Shown here: positions 9,078-19,582 of the stretch, piece after piece
How positions within the stretch are numbered: the stretch's first letter is position 1
Layout of the letters: each line of letters starts with the position of its first letter
DNA from: Leptospira bourretii
GTDB taxonomy: Bacteria; Spirochaetota; Leptospiria; Leptospirales; Leptospiraceae
Length of the DNA: 64,000 nt
Assembly (NCBI RefSeq): GCF_004770145.1
Contig: NZ_RQFW01000018.1
Span: 1 to 64,000 of the forward strand
Reading direction: 5' to 3'
Translations under genes and position numbers: made by a program
Notes under the pieces: generated by a model
The model's input: the letters and a program-made list of their open reading frames with translations, nothing else
Told to the model about the DNA's origin: nothing
The model's database searches: none

Positions 9078-10775
9078 CTATTTAGTGAGTGATTCCTCTG
9101 GAACTGTTTCTTTAAACTGATCCAAAGTATAAATTTCGTATTCATACCCTTGTTCGGTGAGGAAGAGCTGTCTGTTTTGACCAAACCTTTCTTCGTTGGT
9201 ATCACGCGAAATCAGCGAGTAAAAAATGGCCGTGTTGTCTTGGGCTTTCGGACGAAGGATACGCCCTAAACGCTGCGCCTCTTCTTGTCTGGAACCAAAA
9301 GTTCCCGATACCTGGATGGCAATGTTCGCATCTGGTAAGTCGATGGAAAAGTTCGCAACTTTCGAAACCACAAGTTGTTTGATTTGTCCTGTACGGAAGG
9401 CCTGGTAAAGTTCTTGTCTTTCAGGAAGAGGAGTTTTCCCGGTAATCAAAGGGATTTTGAAAGTATTGGAAATTTCTTCTAACTGATTGATGTATTGTCC
9501 AATCACCAAAATGTTGTTAGTGGAGTGTTTTTTTAGAATGTAACTGATCGCGCGGAGTTTTTCAGGGTTTTCTGATGCCAAACGGAACTTCTCACGGTCA
9601 TCCGCCACAGAATACTTCATACGAAGGTCATCTTCCATTGGCACACGAATTTCCACACAATTGGCTTCTGCAATCCAAGACTTGGCTTCGAGTTCTTTCC
9701 AAGGCACATCATACTTTTTAGGACCAATCAGTGAGAACACATCTTCTTCCAATCCATCTTCCCGCACAAGTGTCGCAGTCAAACCTAACCTACGTTTGGC
9801 TTGGAGTTCCGAAGTCATACGAAATACAGGAGCTGGTAATAAGTGAACCTCATCATAAACAATCAGTCCCCAGTTGTTGGCACTGAAAATATGAAAGTGT
9901 GTGAAGTCCCCACCTTTTTTCTTCCTATGAGTTAAGATATTGTAAGTTGCAATGGTAATGGGTTTGATTTCTTTGAGTTCACCCGAATACTCACCGATGT
10001 CTGATTCAGGGATATCGGTTTTGTCTAAAATTTCGTTTCTCCACTGACGAATGGACAAAGTGTTCGTGACTAGAATCAGAGTTTCTGCTCCGACAATTTG
10101 CATAACCCCCATCCCCACAATGGTTTTTCCGGCACCACAAGGAAGGACCACAACCCCAGATCCACCTTCATTCCGGCCACCAGCATGGAAGGCTTCCACC
10201 GAAGCTCTTTGGTAGTCACGCATACCAAACTTGATACCACCAACGGTAACAGGACGTAAATTAAACGGATATTTATTTCCTTCATCGTAACCGGCAAGGT
10301 CTTCCACAGGGAAACCAATTTTAATTAACGCTTGTTTGATGTGGCCACGGTATTCTTTTTTGATACGAATTTTATCACCTTCCATTCCATCCACAAAGGG
10401 TTGAACGGCGCGGTTATTCGCAATTTCAGTAATGAATCCTTTTTCGTTGGAAATGATATACAATTCCCCCGATTCTTCTTTTACTAGTTTTACTTTTCCG
10501 TAACGAGAGATTTGTTCTCTCACTTCATTCATTACGTTTTTAGGAACGGAATAACGAGCAAACTTAGTTAAACCTTCAATGATCTCATCTGCCGTCATTT
10601 TAATGGATGCCGCATTCCACAAAGAAAGTGGAGAAATGCGATACGTATGCATATATTCCGGGCTTTTTTCGAGCTCAGCAAACTTGGAAACGAGGTCCCG
10701 ACAGGCTTCAAATTCTGGGTTATCCACCTCTAGAAGCATTGTTTTGTCACTTTGTACGGTGAGTGGCTTGGTCAT
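9078..10775 (-). CDS. XPB/Ssl2-type superfamily 2 DNA helicase
   Basis: A 565-residue DNA-dependent ATPase. The start is the ATG of MTKPL, which has GAGGG upstream. Visible order: an N-terminal helicase-associated domain (about residues 15-170), then FGMRDYQRASVEAF (Q-motif region), Walker A PCGAGKT, motif II as DEVH, GLTATLVREDG (motif III region), and the second RecA lobe with QVSGTFGSRQEEAQRLGRILRP (shown here as its two halves, QVSGTFG and QRLGRILR, for motif VI). The whole matches bacterial XPB homologues, which take part in DNA repair or transcription-linked strand separation. No nuclease partner (Bax1-like) is seen nearby. Confidence 0.9.
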   Translation of the reverse strand: MTKPLTVQSDKTMLLEVDNPEFEACRDLVSKFAELEKSPEYMHTYRISPLSLWNAASIKMTADEIIEGLTKFARYSVPKNVMNEVREQISRYGKVKLVKEESGELYIISNEKGFITEIANNRAVQPFVDGMEGDKIRIKKEYRGHIKQALIKIGFPVEDLAGYDEGNKYPFNLRPVTVGGIKFGMRDYQRASVEAFHAGGRNEGGSGVVVLPCGAGKTIVGMGVMQIVGAETLILVTNTLSIRQWRNEILDKTDIPESDIGEYSGELKEIKPITIATYNILTHRKKKGGDFTHFHIFSANNWGLIVYDEVHLLPAPVFRMTSELQAKRRLGLTATLVREDGLEEDVFSLIGPKKYDVPWKELEAKSWIAEANCVEIRVPMEDDLRMKYSVADDREKFRLASENPEKLRAISYILKKHSTNNILVIGQYINQLEEISNTFKIPLITGKTPLPERQELYQAFRTGQIKQLVVSKVANFSIDLPDANIAIQVSGTFGSRQEEAQRLGRILRPKAQDNTAIFYSLISRDTNEERFGQNRQLFLTEQGYEYEIYTLDQFKETVPEESLTK

Positions 10776-11109
10776 GGTATTCCCTCTCAATTTAACCAGG
10801 CTGGGAAGAGAAACCGCCCTGTCAACTCATTTGATTTTAATAGATTTTCGATGAGTTTTCTCGGCGTTTTTCAGGCAAATCCAGAATTTTTTGAACAAAC
10901 TCTAGACATGTGCCGTCTAATCTAAGTTAATCTATACCTTCCAATTTTAAATAATTGAATTGACTTCTATTTCTTTTCTTTGGGCGTTCCCCAATTTGTC
11001 CCTATTGGAAACTTTCATTTTCCAAGGGTCAGGCTCTTCCGGGGTGCGCTTACGCTTCCGCCAGCTTCTCGTCGTTAGACGATTCGCTGGCCTTACGCCC
11101 TCCAGATCC
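10776..11109. other. Intergenic region between helicase and dusA
   Basis: No gene is seen in this 334-base gap. It contains a 7-bp inverted repeat (AACTCAT at 10824-10830, ATGAGTT at 10851-10857) that could be part of the helicase promoter region. Its dusA-proximal part is the GC-rich nested repeat element listed separately at 10982-11100. Confidence 0.6.
10982..11100. repeat. GC-rich intergenic element with nested inverted repeats
   Basis: The element starts with GGGCGT (10982-10987) and ends with its complement ACGCCC (11095-11100). Inside, GCCAGC (11060-11065) pairs with GCTGGC (11086-11091), and GTC/GAC flank a GTTA loop (11071-11080). It is much more GC-rich than the AT-rich sequence on either side. 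Its position just after dusA suggests transcription read-through into it or termination near it. I believe similar short elements are scattered between genes in Leptospira, but that is from memory and untested. Confidence 0.5.
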
Positions 11110-12081
11110 TTAACGTTCTAAATAATCCTCTAAAATAGATTCGTTTGCTCCTGTCGTATGCATTCGATCTGTGAGAAATTTTCGAAACTCTCTGGCACCC
11201 TTTTCTCCATAATAAAGTCCCAAAATATGTCGTAGAATATGATGCACTTTTCCCTCTTTTTCGAGAGCCGAGTGAATATAGGAAATAAGCTCACGAAGGA
11301 CTTCTTCTCTCGAAAGAGGATTTTCTTTTGCTCCAAAATACAATTGGTCCACTTCCTGAAATAAAAATGGATTGTCATAAGCCGCCCGTCCCATCATCAC
11401 TCCATCTACCTTTGTTAGATGTTCTTTAATCTCAGCGTGGGTTTTAATTCCCCCATTGATAGTAATGGGAAAATCGGGAAACTCATCTTTCAGTCGGTAA
11501 ACATCTTCATATCGGAGGGGAGGAACCGTTCGATTCTCTTTGGGAGAAAGTCCTTCTAAAATGGCAATCCTTGCATGAATAATACTATGATCCACTCCTG
11601 CTTCCTTAATTTTAGAAACAAAATGATATAAATCCTCGTAACTTTCTTTTCCGTTCACACCAATCCGATGTTTGACGGTAACTGGAATTTTGACCTTTGC
11701 CTTACAAGCGGAAACCATCTCAGCCACAAGGTCTGGTTCTTTCATGAGACATGCCCCAAAACTGCCACTTTGTACTCGGTCCGAAGGACAACCCACATTC
11801 AGATTGATTTCGTTATAACCATAATCTTCCCCAATTTTGGCACATTCCGCCAGTGCCATGGGTGAATCACCACCTAACTGAAGAGCAACGGGATGTTCCT
11901 CTTTGGAAAAATCTAAATATCTATGATTGTCTTTTCCACGAAGGATGGCACCTGTAGTCACCATCTCCGTATAAAGTAACGTTTGTTTGGAGATAAGTCG
12001 GATAAAAAAACGGAAATGTCTGTCCGTCCAGTCCATCATCGGGGCAACTGAAATGCGGTACGATGGAACTGAACTTGTCAA
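11110..12081 (-). CDS. dusA: tRNA-dihydrouridine synthase A
   Basis: A 323-residue FMN-dependent enzyme that reduces uridine in the D-loop of tRNA. The DusA signature is clear: [15 protein letters not shown] at the N terminus, [20 protein letters not shown] with the catalytic Cys, [24 protein letters not shown] and INGGIKT. The start is a TTG at 12081 with TAGGAGA upstream; no ATG occurs before the first conserved block. It begins 9 bases after the flhA stop, so it is probably the last gene of the flagellar transcript. A housekeeping function in that position is odd but plausible for dense gene packing. Confidence 0.93.
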   Translation of the reverse strand: MTSSVPSYRISVAPMMDWTDRHFRFFIRLISKQTLLYTEMVTTGAILRGKDNHRYLDFSKEEHPVALQLGGDSPMALAECAKIGEDYGYNEINLNVGCPSDRVQSGSFGACLMKEPDLVAEMVSACKAKVKIPVTVKHRIGVNGKESYEDLYHFVSKIKEAGVDHSIIHARIAILEGLSPKENRTVPPLRYEDVYRLKDEFPDFPITINGGIKTHAEIKEHLTKVDGVMMGRAAYDNPFLFQEVDQLYFGAKENPLSREEVLRELISYIHSALEKEGKVHHILRHILGLYYGEKGAREFRKFLTDRMHTTGANESILEDYLER

Positions 12082-12090
12082 AAAAATCTC

Positions 12091-14205
12091 CTATGCTTCT
12101 TGTGGGTGCTCCTCTCTTGAGGGAAGGCTTAGAACCGAGGCAATTTCTGTCGGAACCCCTCTATGGATTTCTTCAGAAGCAATTACTGCAAAGTTCCTGG
12201 GGGGTAGTTCCTTTGTCAAAAAGAATGCAAAGGCTTGTCTCAAGTATCTAGAAACCACAAAGATTAGGAAACGATTCTCATCTAATGCCTTTTGTAATTC
12301 ATTGTATACCGATTCCAAAATCCTCACACGAATGTCATGCGGAAGGATGATGAGTTTACTTCCATCCGTTTCGTCCAGAGTGATACTTTTGTTCATACGA
12401 TCAATGATCCTTGGGTCAATGGTCACCACATGTAACTTTCCATCTGGAGAAAGGAAATCATTGATGATTTGACGAGAGAGAGCTTGTCTTACATGTTCTG
12501 CCAAATCAAAAGGATTGTTTGTCCTTGGCAGATGGTTGGCAATGGCATCCATAATTTTCGGAAGGTTTTTAATCGAAAGTCCCTCTGCCAAAAGATTTTG
12601 TAAGGTTTGTTGGATGATCCCAAGTCTTCCTTGTTTGTCATAATCCAATTCACCCACAAGAGTCGGATGAGTTTGTCGTAAATGTTCGAGAAGTGCTTTC
12701 ACTTCTTCTCTTCCTAAAAGTTGTGATGCATAATTCGAAATTAATTCTTTTAGATGAGTGATAATAACAGTGGATGGATCTACCACCGAATAACCTTTGT
12801 TCTCCACTTCAATTTTATCATTGGGATCAATCCAAGTGGCTTTGAGTCCAAAGGCTGGTTCCGTAAAAGGTTCTCCCACAATGGCTTCTAAATTACGTGC
12901 CGTGTTATTCATTGCCATCAGTCTATCTGCTCTGACAGCTGATTGGCCAACCACCACTCCATTGATACGAATGCTATAGTTATCGTGAGGGATTTCTAAG
13001 TTGTCTATGATTCGAATGGCTGGAATCACGAGTCCAAAATCAATTGCGAATTTTTTTCGTGTATTGGCGATCTGCTCGAGTAAATGACCACCCGAAGAGG
13101 CATCCACTAACGGGAGTAAATCGCGACCAAGTTCCACTTGAATGGCTTCCACAGAAATTTCTTTGATATAGTTTTCTGGTTTTTTCTCTTGGACTTTTTC
13201 TTGGGCAACGTTTTCTATTTTTTTGATTTCTTCTTTTGCCACTTGTTCAATGGAATATCCCAAATACCCAATGGCACCTGCTAAAAAGAGTAATGAGAAA
13301 AATGGAAGTCCAGGAATCAAACTAGAAAGACCAAGTGCTCCGGAAACCACATACAAGGTTTTGGCATTTCCAAAAAGTTGGTCTTTGATTTCCACTGTCA
13401 GTTTTTTTTCTGAACTAGAACGAGTGACAATGATACCAGTTGCGGTTGTAGAAAGTAGACCTGGAATCTGCGAAACAAGTCCATCCCCAATGGTAAACTT
13501 TCCATAGGTTTCAATCGAGGCGAGAAAGGATTCCCCACGAATGGTAGAACCAATGAGAATACCACCAAGTAAGTTGATGGCTGTAATGATAAGGCCTGCT
13601 CTCACATCTCCTTGTACGAACTTGGAGGCTCCATCCATGGCCCCATAAAAATCAACTTCCCGTTGGACCTTTTTTCGTTTTACTTTCGCTTCAGCTTCTG
13701 TAATCGCACCACTATTGAGTTCCATATCGATGGACATTTGTTTTTGTGGTAATCCATCGAGTGTAAACCTTGCTGCTACTTCCGAGATCCTTGTTGCACC
13801 TTTCGTGATAACTAACACCTGTACGATGGTAAGGATAATAAAGATAATAAGTCCTACTACATACTTTCCAAGTCCCGATTCTCCACCCACCACAAAGGTT
13901 CCAAATGCTTCAATCACACTTGAATTCATCGCAGGACCTTTAGATAAAATTTGTCTTGTGGTGGATACGTTTAGAGCTAACCGAAATAATGTGGTGATGA
14001 GTAGTAAACTTGGAAAAATGGAAAACTCACTTGGTTCGGTCACGGACAAAGCTGTCATGAGAATGAGTAACCCAAGCCCAATACTCACAACAATCAGAAT
14101 GTCTAAGACAAATCCCGGTAAAGGGACAATCAACATTCCCAAAATCAGAAGTGTTCCCACTCCTAAAACCACATCGGATTGTTTGAGTATGTCTCTAAAG
14201 TTCAT
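12091..14205 (-). CDS. flhA: Flagellar export apparatus protein FlhA
   Basis: At 704 residues this has the standard FlhA length. About eight membrane helices fill residues 15-320, including [21 protein letters not shown] (here given as [15 protein letters not shown]) and the conserved cytoplasmic FHIPEP-type loop with [20 protein letters not shown] and DMELNSG. A soluble C-terminal domain of about 370 residues follows; it docks export chaperones and forms the nonameric ring. FlhA is the core of the flagellar type III export gate and uses the proton gradient. In spirochaetes the exported filaments stay in the periplasm. The gene lies 4 bases after flhB. Confidence 0.97.
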   Translation of the reverse strand: MNFRDILKQSDVVLGVGTLLILGMLIVPLPGFVLDILIVVSIGLGLLILMTALSVTEPSEFSIFPSLLLITTLFRLALNVSTTRQILSKGPAMNSSVIEAFGTFVVGGESGLGKYVVGLIIFIILTIVQVLVITKGATRISEVAARFTLDGLPQKQMSIDMELNSGAITEAEAKVKRKKVQREVDFYGAMDGASKFVQGDVRAGLIITAINLLGGILIGSTIRGESFLASIETYGKFTIGDGLVSQIPGLLSTTATGIIVTRSSSEKKLTVEIKDQLFGNAKTLYVVSGALGLSSLIPGLPFFSLLFLAGAIGYLGYSIEQVAKEEIKKIENVAQEKVQEKKPENYIKEISVEAIQVELGRDLLPLVDASSGGHLLEQIANTRKKFAIDFGLVIPAIRIIDNLEIPHDNYSIRINGVVVGQSAVRADRLMAMNNTARNLEAIVGEPFTEPAFGLKATWIDPNDKIEVENKGYSVVDPSTVIITHLKELISNYASQLLGREEVKALLEHLRQTHPTLVGELDYDKQGRLGIIQQTLQNLLAEGLSIKNLPKIMDAIANHLPRTNNPFDLAEHVRQALSRQIINDFLSPDGKLHVVTIDPRIIDRMNKSITLDETDGSKLIILPHDIRVRILESVYNELQKALDENRFLIFVVSRYLRQAFAFFLTKELPPRNFAVIASEEIHRGVPTEIASVLSLPSREEHPQEA

Positions 14206-14209
14206 TTGC

Positions 14210-15460
14210 TTATGCCATTCCTACTTTTTTTTTGAACTTCTCAAGGGTGATAAGGATTTGTACCACCGCTTGGAAGAATTCTTGCGGGATTTCTTCTCCC
14301 ACTTCCACTTGCGCATATAAAAGACGTGCTTGTTTTGGGCTTTCAATAATTGGGACATCATTTTCACGAGCAATTCTTCGTATTTCGAGTGCTAGGCGGT
14401 TTTCACCCTTAGCAATCACTCTCGGTGCAGAGTCCCTTCCCATTTCATAAGATAAGGCTACAGAATAATGAGTGGGATTGGTAATCACAACATCGGCCTT
14501 TGGGACTTCACGAAGCATATTTCCCTGCATCATATCCCTTGCCAATTGCATCCTTCTGTTTTTCATTACAGGATCACCCGAATCTTCCTTCATCTCTCGT
14601 TTTGCTTCTGAAGGAGTTTGTTTGAGAGATTCTTCAAATTCAGACTTTTGGAAAAAAAAGTCAGCAACTGCTATCCCCAGTAACAAAAGTCCAGCAGCCA
14701 TCATAATCTTAAATCCAGAATAGGTGATGAGAGTAATGGCCTGCATCATTCCCATATTTCCCGTCAAAAGAACTTTCAAAAAATCGCCTGAAATTAAAAC
14801 ATAACTAATTACACCGATTAACACTACTTTTGCGAGGGACTTAACCAAATTAAACAATGTTTGGCGATTTGGCAAAACCCGTTTAAAATTTGGTGAGATT
14901 CGATCAAATCGAAAGGAAAGTGCTCTTGGAGAAAACATAAACCCTACCTGCACCACATTCCCAACAATCGCAAATACAAGAGTAATCGCAAGGATTGGCC
15001 AAAGCAGATTAAAAAAATCACGGGAAACACCGGCGAGGATCACACGAAATTCCTCTGCCCCGAATCGATCTAGTTTCATTCCCATGGGAAGGTATTTTTT
15101 AATAAAAATAGCCGTATTTCGTATAAATGTGTCACCCAAAACAAATAATACACCTGTTCCACCTAACAAAACAAGTGTGGATGCAACTTCATTGGACTTA
15201 GGGACATTCCCCTTTTCTTTTTCTTCTCTTCTGCGACGTTCACTCGGCGGTTCAGTTCGACCTTCATCAGCTGCTGCAAAAAGCTGAAGATCTATTTCAT
15301 AATAACCTGTGGAAAAATGAAGACTTTTCCGAAAAAACTTGGTAACCAAATTTTCTATAAGTCCTAATGGCAAAAAACAAGTACCACCAAACAAATATTT
15401 GGTTACTGATTTCATCCATGTAGTTGTATTACCGAAAAAAAACTTCATTTTTCTTTTCAT
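14210..15460 (-). CDS. flhB: Flagellar export switch protein FlhB
   Basis: FlhB sets export substrate specificity by cleaving itself at an Asn-Pro bond; the NPTH motif (in [12 protein letters not shown]) is present. I start it at the ATG at 15460, which overlaps the fliR stop as ATGA and gives 416 residues; an upstream in-frame GTG at 15472 is less likely. The canonical start ([19 protein letters not shown], split as [11 protein letters not shown] and [12 protein letters not shown]) is reached only at about residue 69, so the protein carries a long N-terminal extension. Four membrane helices follow, then the cytoplasmic domain. The neighbours are fliR and flhA. Confidence 0.95.
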   Translation of the reverse strand: MKRKMKFFFGNTTTWMKSVTKYLFGGTCFLPLGLIENLVTKFFRKSLHFSTGYYEIDLQLFAAADEGRTEPPSERRRREEKEKGNVPKSNEVASTLVLLGGTGVLFVLGDTFIRNTAIFIKKYLPMGMKLDRFGAEEFRVILAGVSRDFFNLLWPILAITLVFAIVGNVVQVGFMFSPRALSFRFDRISPNFKRVLPNRQTLFNLVKSLAKVVLIGVISYVLISGDFLKVLLTGNMGMMQAITLITYSGFKIMMAAGLLLLGIAVADFFFQKSEFEESLKQTPSEAKREMKEDSGDPVMKNRRMQLARDMMQGNMLREVPKADVVITNPTHYSVALSYEMGRDSAPRVIAKGENRLALEIRRIARENDVPIIESPKQARLLYAQVEVGEEIPQEFFQAVVQILITLEKFKKKVGMA

Positions 15461-16239
15461 AAATTGGGCCACTCCCGGATGAGTAAACTTGCCTTATCCA
15501 TGGAAATTTGAATTCCCTGTACCATTTGAGTTGCAATGAAAGTCAATGTTGCAATGAGAGTGAGTGTTCCAATAAAAACTTTGAGTGGGAAAGACATGGA
15601 CATCACATTCATTTGTTGTGCCGCCTTTCCCATAAGGCCTTCCGCAAGAGAGACTAAAAATAAAATCCCCATCACAGGGAGTGCGATTTTAAAGCTAACA
15701 ACAAACATAGCCCCTATCGCGTCTTCCATCAACCGATATAACCCAGCATTTACCTTTCCGGTAAATGCAATGATTCTAATTTTTTCAAAAGAATAAGCAA
15801 TTGTTTCAATGAGAAACCTATGTGCTCCAATCACAAGAAATAGTGCCGTTGCCATTAAGTTTTTCATGGTTCCAATGGCAGGGAGAGAATTTTGAGTGAC
15901 TGGGTCTAGAATTTCCGTATAACCAAAGCCAATTTGATTATTAAAAAATTCACCAGCCATTTGAAAGGCGGCAAACACAAGTGATACGAGAAATCCAATA
16001 AATACACCAACCAACATTTCGGAAATAATTAGAATTCCGAAGTTGATCATATGACCGGGGACAGGCGGCATATAAGTTGCGACAACTGGATAAACAATGA
16101 GTGATACCATAAAGGAAAAGATCATACGGAGTGAAAAATTGATTGATTCAGAAGAGAAAAAGGGTGCTACAAGGAAAAGTCCGAGAAGTCGAACTAAGAC
16201 AAAGAGAAAAGATTGAAAGTGTAAAACAAATGATTCCAT
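15457..16239 (-). CDS. fliR: Flagellar export gate protein FliR
   Basis: A 260-residue integral membrane protein of the export gate, with about six hydrophobic segments and the family marker GEFFNNQIGFGYTEILDP near residue 95. FliR assembles with FliP and FliQ into the export channel inside the basal body. It begins one base after the fliQ stop and overlaps flhB by four bases, so the three are translationally coupled. Length is normal. Confidence 0.95.
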   Translation of the reverse strand: MESFVLHFQSFLFVLVRLLGLFLVAPFFSSESINFSLRMIFSFMVSLIVYPVVATYMPPVPGHMINFGILIISEMLVGVFIGFLVSLVFAAFQMAGEFFNNQIGFGYTEILDPVTQNSLPAIGTMKNLMATALFLVIGAHRFLIETIAYSFEKIRIIAFTGKVNAGLYRLMEDAIGAMFVVSFKIALPVMGILFLVSLAEGLMGKAAQQMNVMSMSFPLKVFIGTLTLIATLTFIATQMVQGIQISMDKASLLIREWPNL

Positions 16240-16240
16240 A

Positions 16241-16504
16241 TCATATCTTTTCTATCATAAAAAAAATTTCACGAGTGTAGTCCGTCATCACTCGCACCAT
16301 CCAAGCTGAAAAAAATACAATCACAGCAAAAATAGAAACTAGTTTCGGAACAAAGGCAATGGTAGGTTCTTGGATGGAAGTTGTAGTTTGTAAAATCCCA
16401 ACAATCAGTCCCACCACAAGTGCAGTAATCAAAATGGGACTAGAAATTTTTAGAGTCACAATGAATGCTTCTCGCATCAAGTTGACAACATCGACTTCTG
16501 TCAT
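16241..16504 (-). CDS. fliQ: Flagellar export gate protein FliQ
   Basis: An 87-residue protein of two membrane helices, the standard FliQ size. The conserved segment between them reads [17 protein letters not shown], a family hallmark. FliQ packs around the FliP-FliR core of the export channel. Its ATG overlaps the fliP stop as ATGA, so translation is coupled to fliP. Confidence 0.96.
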   Translation of the reverse strand: MTEVDVVNLMREAFIVTLKISSPILITALVVGLIVGILQTTTSIQEPTIAFVPKLVSIFAVIVFFSAWMVRVMTDYTREIFFMIEKI

Positions 16505-17310
16505 TTATAACTCCTCACAAGTTCCAGAACAAGTAGGTTCCATCCATCAATCAAAATGAAAAGAATAAGCTTTAACGGAAGGGAGATCATTACCGGAGGT
16601 AACATCATAAAACCCATAGCAAGAAGGGCTGATGCAACAATCAAATCGATCACAATAAATGGTATAAAGATATAAATCCCAATGATAAAAGCTTTTTTGA
16701 TTTCGCTTAACATAAAAGCAGGAACCAAAACATAAGAAGGGACGTCTTCAAAAGATTTTACATTTTGTACTTTCCCAATTTTCAAAAACAAAGCAACGTC
16801 CTTTGTTCCATCTTTTCCTAGTTGCCTGATCATAAATTGACGAAGATGTTTCATGGATCCTTCCATCATCGCCGTTTGATCAATTTTCCCATTTAAGTAA
16901 GGTTGGAGAGCTTCATCATTCACCTTACCAATCGTAGGTGCCATAATAAAAAAAGTAACAAACAAAGCAAGACCCATCATCACTTGGTTTGGTGGTAAGT
17001 TTTGTAAAGAAAGAGCCCTTCTCACAAAATCAAATACAATCACAACCTTCGTAAACGAAGTGACACTCATCACAATGGCTGGTGCCAAAGAAAGTATGGT
17101 AACAAGAAAAAGGATCATCAGAGACAAACTTGTTTCTTTAGGTCCCCGCGCCTCATTTACGTTAAATGATAAATTAGGAATAGGAATTTTCGAACCTTTG
17201 TCCTGAGCCATAAGGCCCGTAAACCCACCGGCTGTGATGAGGAATAAAATTCCAATGAGAAAAATAATCGATTTATGTCTCTTAAGGAAGGATAAAAAAC
17301 GCAATTTCAC
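16501..17310 (-). CDS. fliP: Flagellar export gate protein FliP
   Basis: A 269-residue export-gate protein with an N-terminal cleavable or signal-anchor helix (about residues 15-35) and four further membrane segments. Family markers include [17 protein letters not shown] and [15 protein letters not shown], and [18 protein letters not shown] near the end. The start is a GTG at 17310 that overlaps the fliO stop (GTGA), with GGAGGGGAG upstream. FliP forms the pentameric core of the secretion channel. Confidence 0.96.
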   Translation of the reverse strand: MKLRFLSFLKRHKSIIFLIGILFLITAGGFTGLMAQDKGSKIPIPNLSFNVNEARGPKETSLSLMILFLVTILSLAPAIVMSVTSFTKVVIVFDFVRRALSLQNLPPNQVMMGLALFVTFFIMAPTIGKVNDEALQPYLNGKIDQTAMMEGSMKHLRQFMIRQLGKDGTKDVALFLKIGKVQNVKSFEDVPSYVLVPAFMLSEIKKAFIIGIYIFIPFIVIDLIVASALLAMGFMMLPPVMISLPLKLILFILIDGWNLLVLELVRSYK

Positions 17311-18095
17311 GACTCCCCTCCCTCTAACAATTCACGGTGTTTGCGTAGACGTTCCAATCCTTCTTTGGCCTTTCTTTGGATCTCGGCTGCTCCGTCGAAT
17401 TCCAAACTTTCCATCTTGGAAGGGTTGATTCGAATTTTTCTTTGTGCTTTGGATTGTAAACTTTCGAGGACAGTTTCCAAAAAATTAGGAACGTAAGGAT
17501 CCGCTTCCTCTTTCATTTTTTGGATTTGTGATTTTTCGTCGGGAGCAGTCACTTCCGTGAGTAAACTTACAGAACCATCGGCAACACCGAGCACAAGTGT
17601 ACGACCACCCACTTCGATAATTTGAACGGATTGTGTGGCTGAAAGTGGCAAACTAGACAAAACCTTCATAAACCCTTTTACAGGATACTTAGCCGATTTT
17701 GATTTTTGCATTTGCAAAATGAGATAATAACCGGCACCCACAAGGATGGCCAAAATAAATAAAATTTTCAGTAAGATCCAAGTGGCTGAAGGGGAATCAT
17801 CCGAATTTTCTGCATATCTTTCTTGGATGAGATTGGTTTCCTCGTTTCCTTTTGTGGTCTCACTAACGTTCGAATTACTTGTGTTAGCCGATCCTTCAAA
17901 CTTTGGACCAGAATTGGAATTGTTAACATCGGATGGTTTGGATTTAGGGTCACCCAATTCCTGGCGAAGGATTTGATCCAATTCCTTGGTTTCTGTGTTT
18001 TGAGAAATGACAGGGGAAACAGCCAAAACAAGGATTAGGCAGAAGTACATAACTTGCCCCTTTTGTTTTAAGCTTTTATGGATGGACCTGATCAT
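17307..18095 (-). CDS. fliO: Flagellar export assembly protein FliO
   Basis: A 262-residue FliO-type protein. It has a possible signal peptide (hydrophobic core near residues 15-31), a Ser/Asn-rich periplasmic linker, one membrane helix ([20 protein letters not shown], residues about 107-126) and a cytoplasmic FliO domain with [20 protein letters not shown]. FliO helps FliP fold and assemble. The ATG overlaps the fliY stop. It is longer than many FliO proteins because of the linker and a basic C-terminal tail ([20 protein letters not shown]). Confidence 0.9.
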   Translation of the reverse strand: MIRSIHKSLKQKGQVMYFCLILVLAVSPVISQNTETKELDQILRQELGDPKSKPSDVNNSNSGPKFEGSANTSNSNVSETTKGNEETNLIQERYAENSDDSPSATWILLKILFILAILVGAGYYLILQMQKSKSAKYPVKGFMKVLSSLPLSATQSVQIIEVGGRTLVLGVADGSVSLLTEVTAPDEKSQIQKMKEEADPYVPNFLETVLESLQSKAQRKIRINPSKMESLEFDGAAEIQRKAKEGLERLRKHRELLEGGES

Positions 18096-19162
18096 TTTTC
18101 GCCTTTGAGTCGGTCAGTAGGACTTACAATATCGGTAACACGAACCCCAAAGTTTTCATCGATCACCACAACCTCACCTTTTGCAATGAGTTTGCCGTTC
18201 ACAAGTAAGTCCACTGGCTCACCAGCTAACTTATCCAACTCGATGATAGAACCTTCACCCAAACCTAAAATATCTTTGATGTACATTTTGGTTCTACCGA
18301 GCTCTACTGTCAGTGCCATCTGCACATCCATGAGAAGGTTGAGATTTGTTTGTCCGGGGCCACCACCTGCGGTTGCAAGAGATGGGAAATTAACACCTTT
18401 GATTCCAACAGATCCTTGGCCACCACCCATGCCCATGTTTGGTTGCATGTTGACGTTCATTCCACCAGACTGTTGTTGTTGTTTTTGGCCACCACCCTTT
18501 TGGATATCCAAAACGGAATTAGCCATAGACAGAGCAATTACATAATATACTTTAAAGGAACCTACTCCATCAATATTTAAACTGAGAGAGGTTTTCACCA
18601 AATTATTGTCATCTGGTAGTTGTAAATCACGGCCTGAATTGACAAGAGCAATCTCCGGAGGACTACCGGACATGGTTCCACCAAGTTTCATTCCAATCTG
18701 TGCCGTCACAGTTCCGAGAATGGGAGATAATGAATCTTTTAAAGTTTGGAGTTGCGCATTGTCTAATTGGCCTGGAGGAGTCATCCCCCCCATCATCACA
18801 CCAGCAATTTTTGCTGCGTTTTCTTGGGCCATAATCAGACAAACTCGTCCCGCCAAACTTCCGCTAATTGTTGAAAATAAACTAACGGATTTTGTTCCAA
18901 GTTCCTTTTGAATGTCAGCAGAGGAGCTCGATTCGGTGGCAGGGTTCATAAAACGAGTGTTTTTTGCCAAGATCGTGCCAAGTGTGTTCCCCGCCACCTG
19001 GAATGCAGAGCCGATCACATCAGAAATAATGTCGCGGTCAATTGGAGATAGGTTGTCCGATGACGAACTTGCGGCGCCACTTAAAGAAGAGAGGTCGAAT
19101 GTATCATCCGCACCTTGTAGTAATGCGTCTATCTCGTCTTGTGAGAGTGAACCTTCACCCAT
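18092..19162 (-). CDS. fliY: Flagellar switch protein FliY (CheC-like plus FliN domain)
   Basis: A 356-residue motor switch component. It begins with LSQDEIDALLQG, the short FliM-like motif that binds phosphorylated CheY, followed by a Ser-rich linker. A CheC/FliM-middle-like domain spans about residues 38-215, then a Gly/Gln/Met-rich linker (GGGQKQQQQSGG), then a C-terminal SpoA/FliN domain with DVQMALTVELGRTKMYIKDI and LVNGKLIAKGEV. FliY belongs to the C-ring and may also act as a phosphatase for CheY-P. It heads the export operon; GGAGATAAAAGGG precedes the ATG. Annotation pipelines may call it fliN; length and domain order favour FliY. Confidence 0.93.
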   Translation of the reverse strand: MGEGSLSQDEIDALLQGADDTFDLSSLSGAASSSSDNLSPIDRDIISDVIGSAFQVAGNTLGTILAKNTRFMNPATESSSSADIQKELGTKSVSLFSTISGSLAGRVCLIMAQENAAKIAGVMMGGMTPPGQLDNAQLQTLKDSLSPILGTVTAQIGMKLGGTMSGSPPEIALVNSGRDLQLPDDNNLVKTSLSLNIDGVGSFKVYYVIALSMANSVLDIQKGGGQKQQQQSGGMNVNMQPNMGMGGGQGSVGIKGVNFPSLATAGGGPGQTNLNLLMDVQMALTVELGRTKMYIKDILGLGEGSIIELDKLAGEPVDLLVNGKLIAKGEVVVIDENFGVRVTDIVSPTDRLKGEK

Positions 19163-19256
19163 ACCCTTTTATCTCCGGAAAACTTAGGATAATGAGACAT
19201 AATATGAATCTTTTTGTCACTCAGTTTTTTTCCGAATTGACAAAAAGTAAGAGAGA

Positions 19257-19580
19257 TTAGTCGAATGCGCTCGAAAATCCGTCCGAATAGGCACGGAGAT
19301 TGTCATACGAGTAAATTCCAGTGTTATGGTAGTCACTCCAAACAATGGAAATCGCATACCGACCCACTTTGGTCCAAGAAAGGAGTTTGATGGACTGGAT
19401 ATGGCCAGTTGCATCCCCTACTTTCCCGCCATGCCCGCCTCGACAAGTGGCACAAGGGCATTTTTTACGTAAGTCCAGAAGGGAATACTTCGACCCATGG
19501 CCATCCTTCCATTCGATGTACAAAGAATCATCATCGAAAGAAATTTCTTTTGGGAAGGTGGCAAGTTGTGAGTTCGACAT
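19257..19580 (-). CDS. DUF971 domain protein (GBBH-like N-terminal domain)
   Basis: A 107-residue protein that matches the DUF971 family, also called gamma-butyrobetaine hydroxylase-like N-terminal domain. Markers: LYIEWKDGHGSKYSLLDLR, then the metal-binding cluster KCPCATCRGG and a later WSDYHNTGIYSYDNLR. In known members the Cys residues and a His bind zinc. Free-standing copies are often near iron-sulfur cluster or Mrp-type genes, but none is here. It starts two bases after the upstream decarboxylase fusion, so it is likely cotranscribed with it. The biochemical role is unknown. Confidence 0.88.
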   Translation of the reverse strand: MSNSQLATFPKEISFDDDSLYIEWKDGHGSKYSLLDLRKKCPCATCRGGHGGKVGDATGHIQSIKLLSWTKVGRYAISIVWSDYHNTGIYSYDNLRAYSDGFSSAFD

Positions 19581-19582
19581 TT

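Noticed and set aside
8602..9120. 172-residue open frame opposite the aminotransferase
   Set aside because: A shadow of the conserved minus-strand gene with no recognisable domain.
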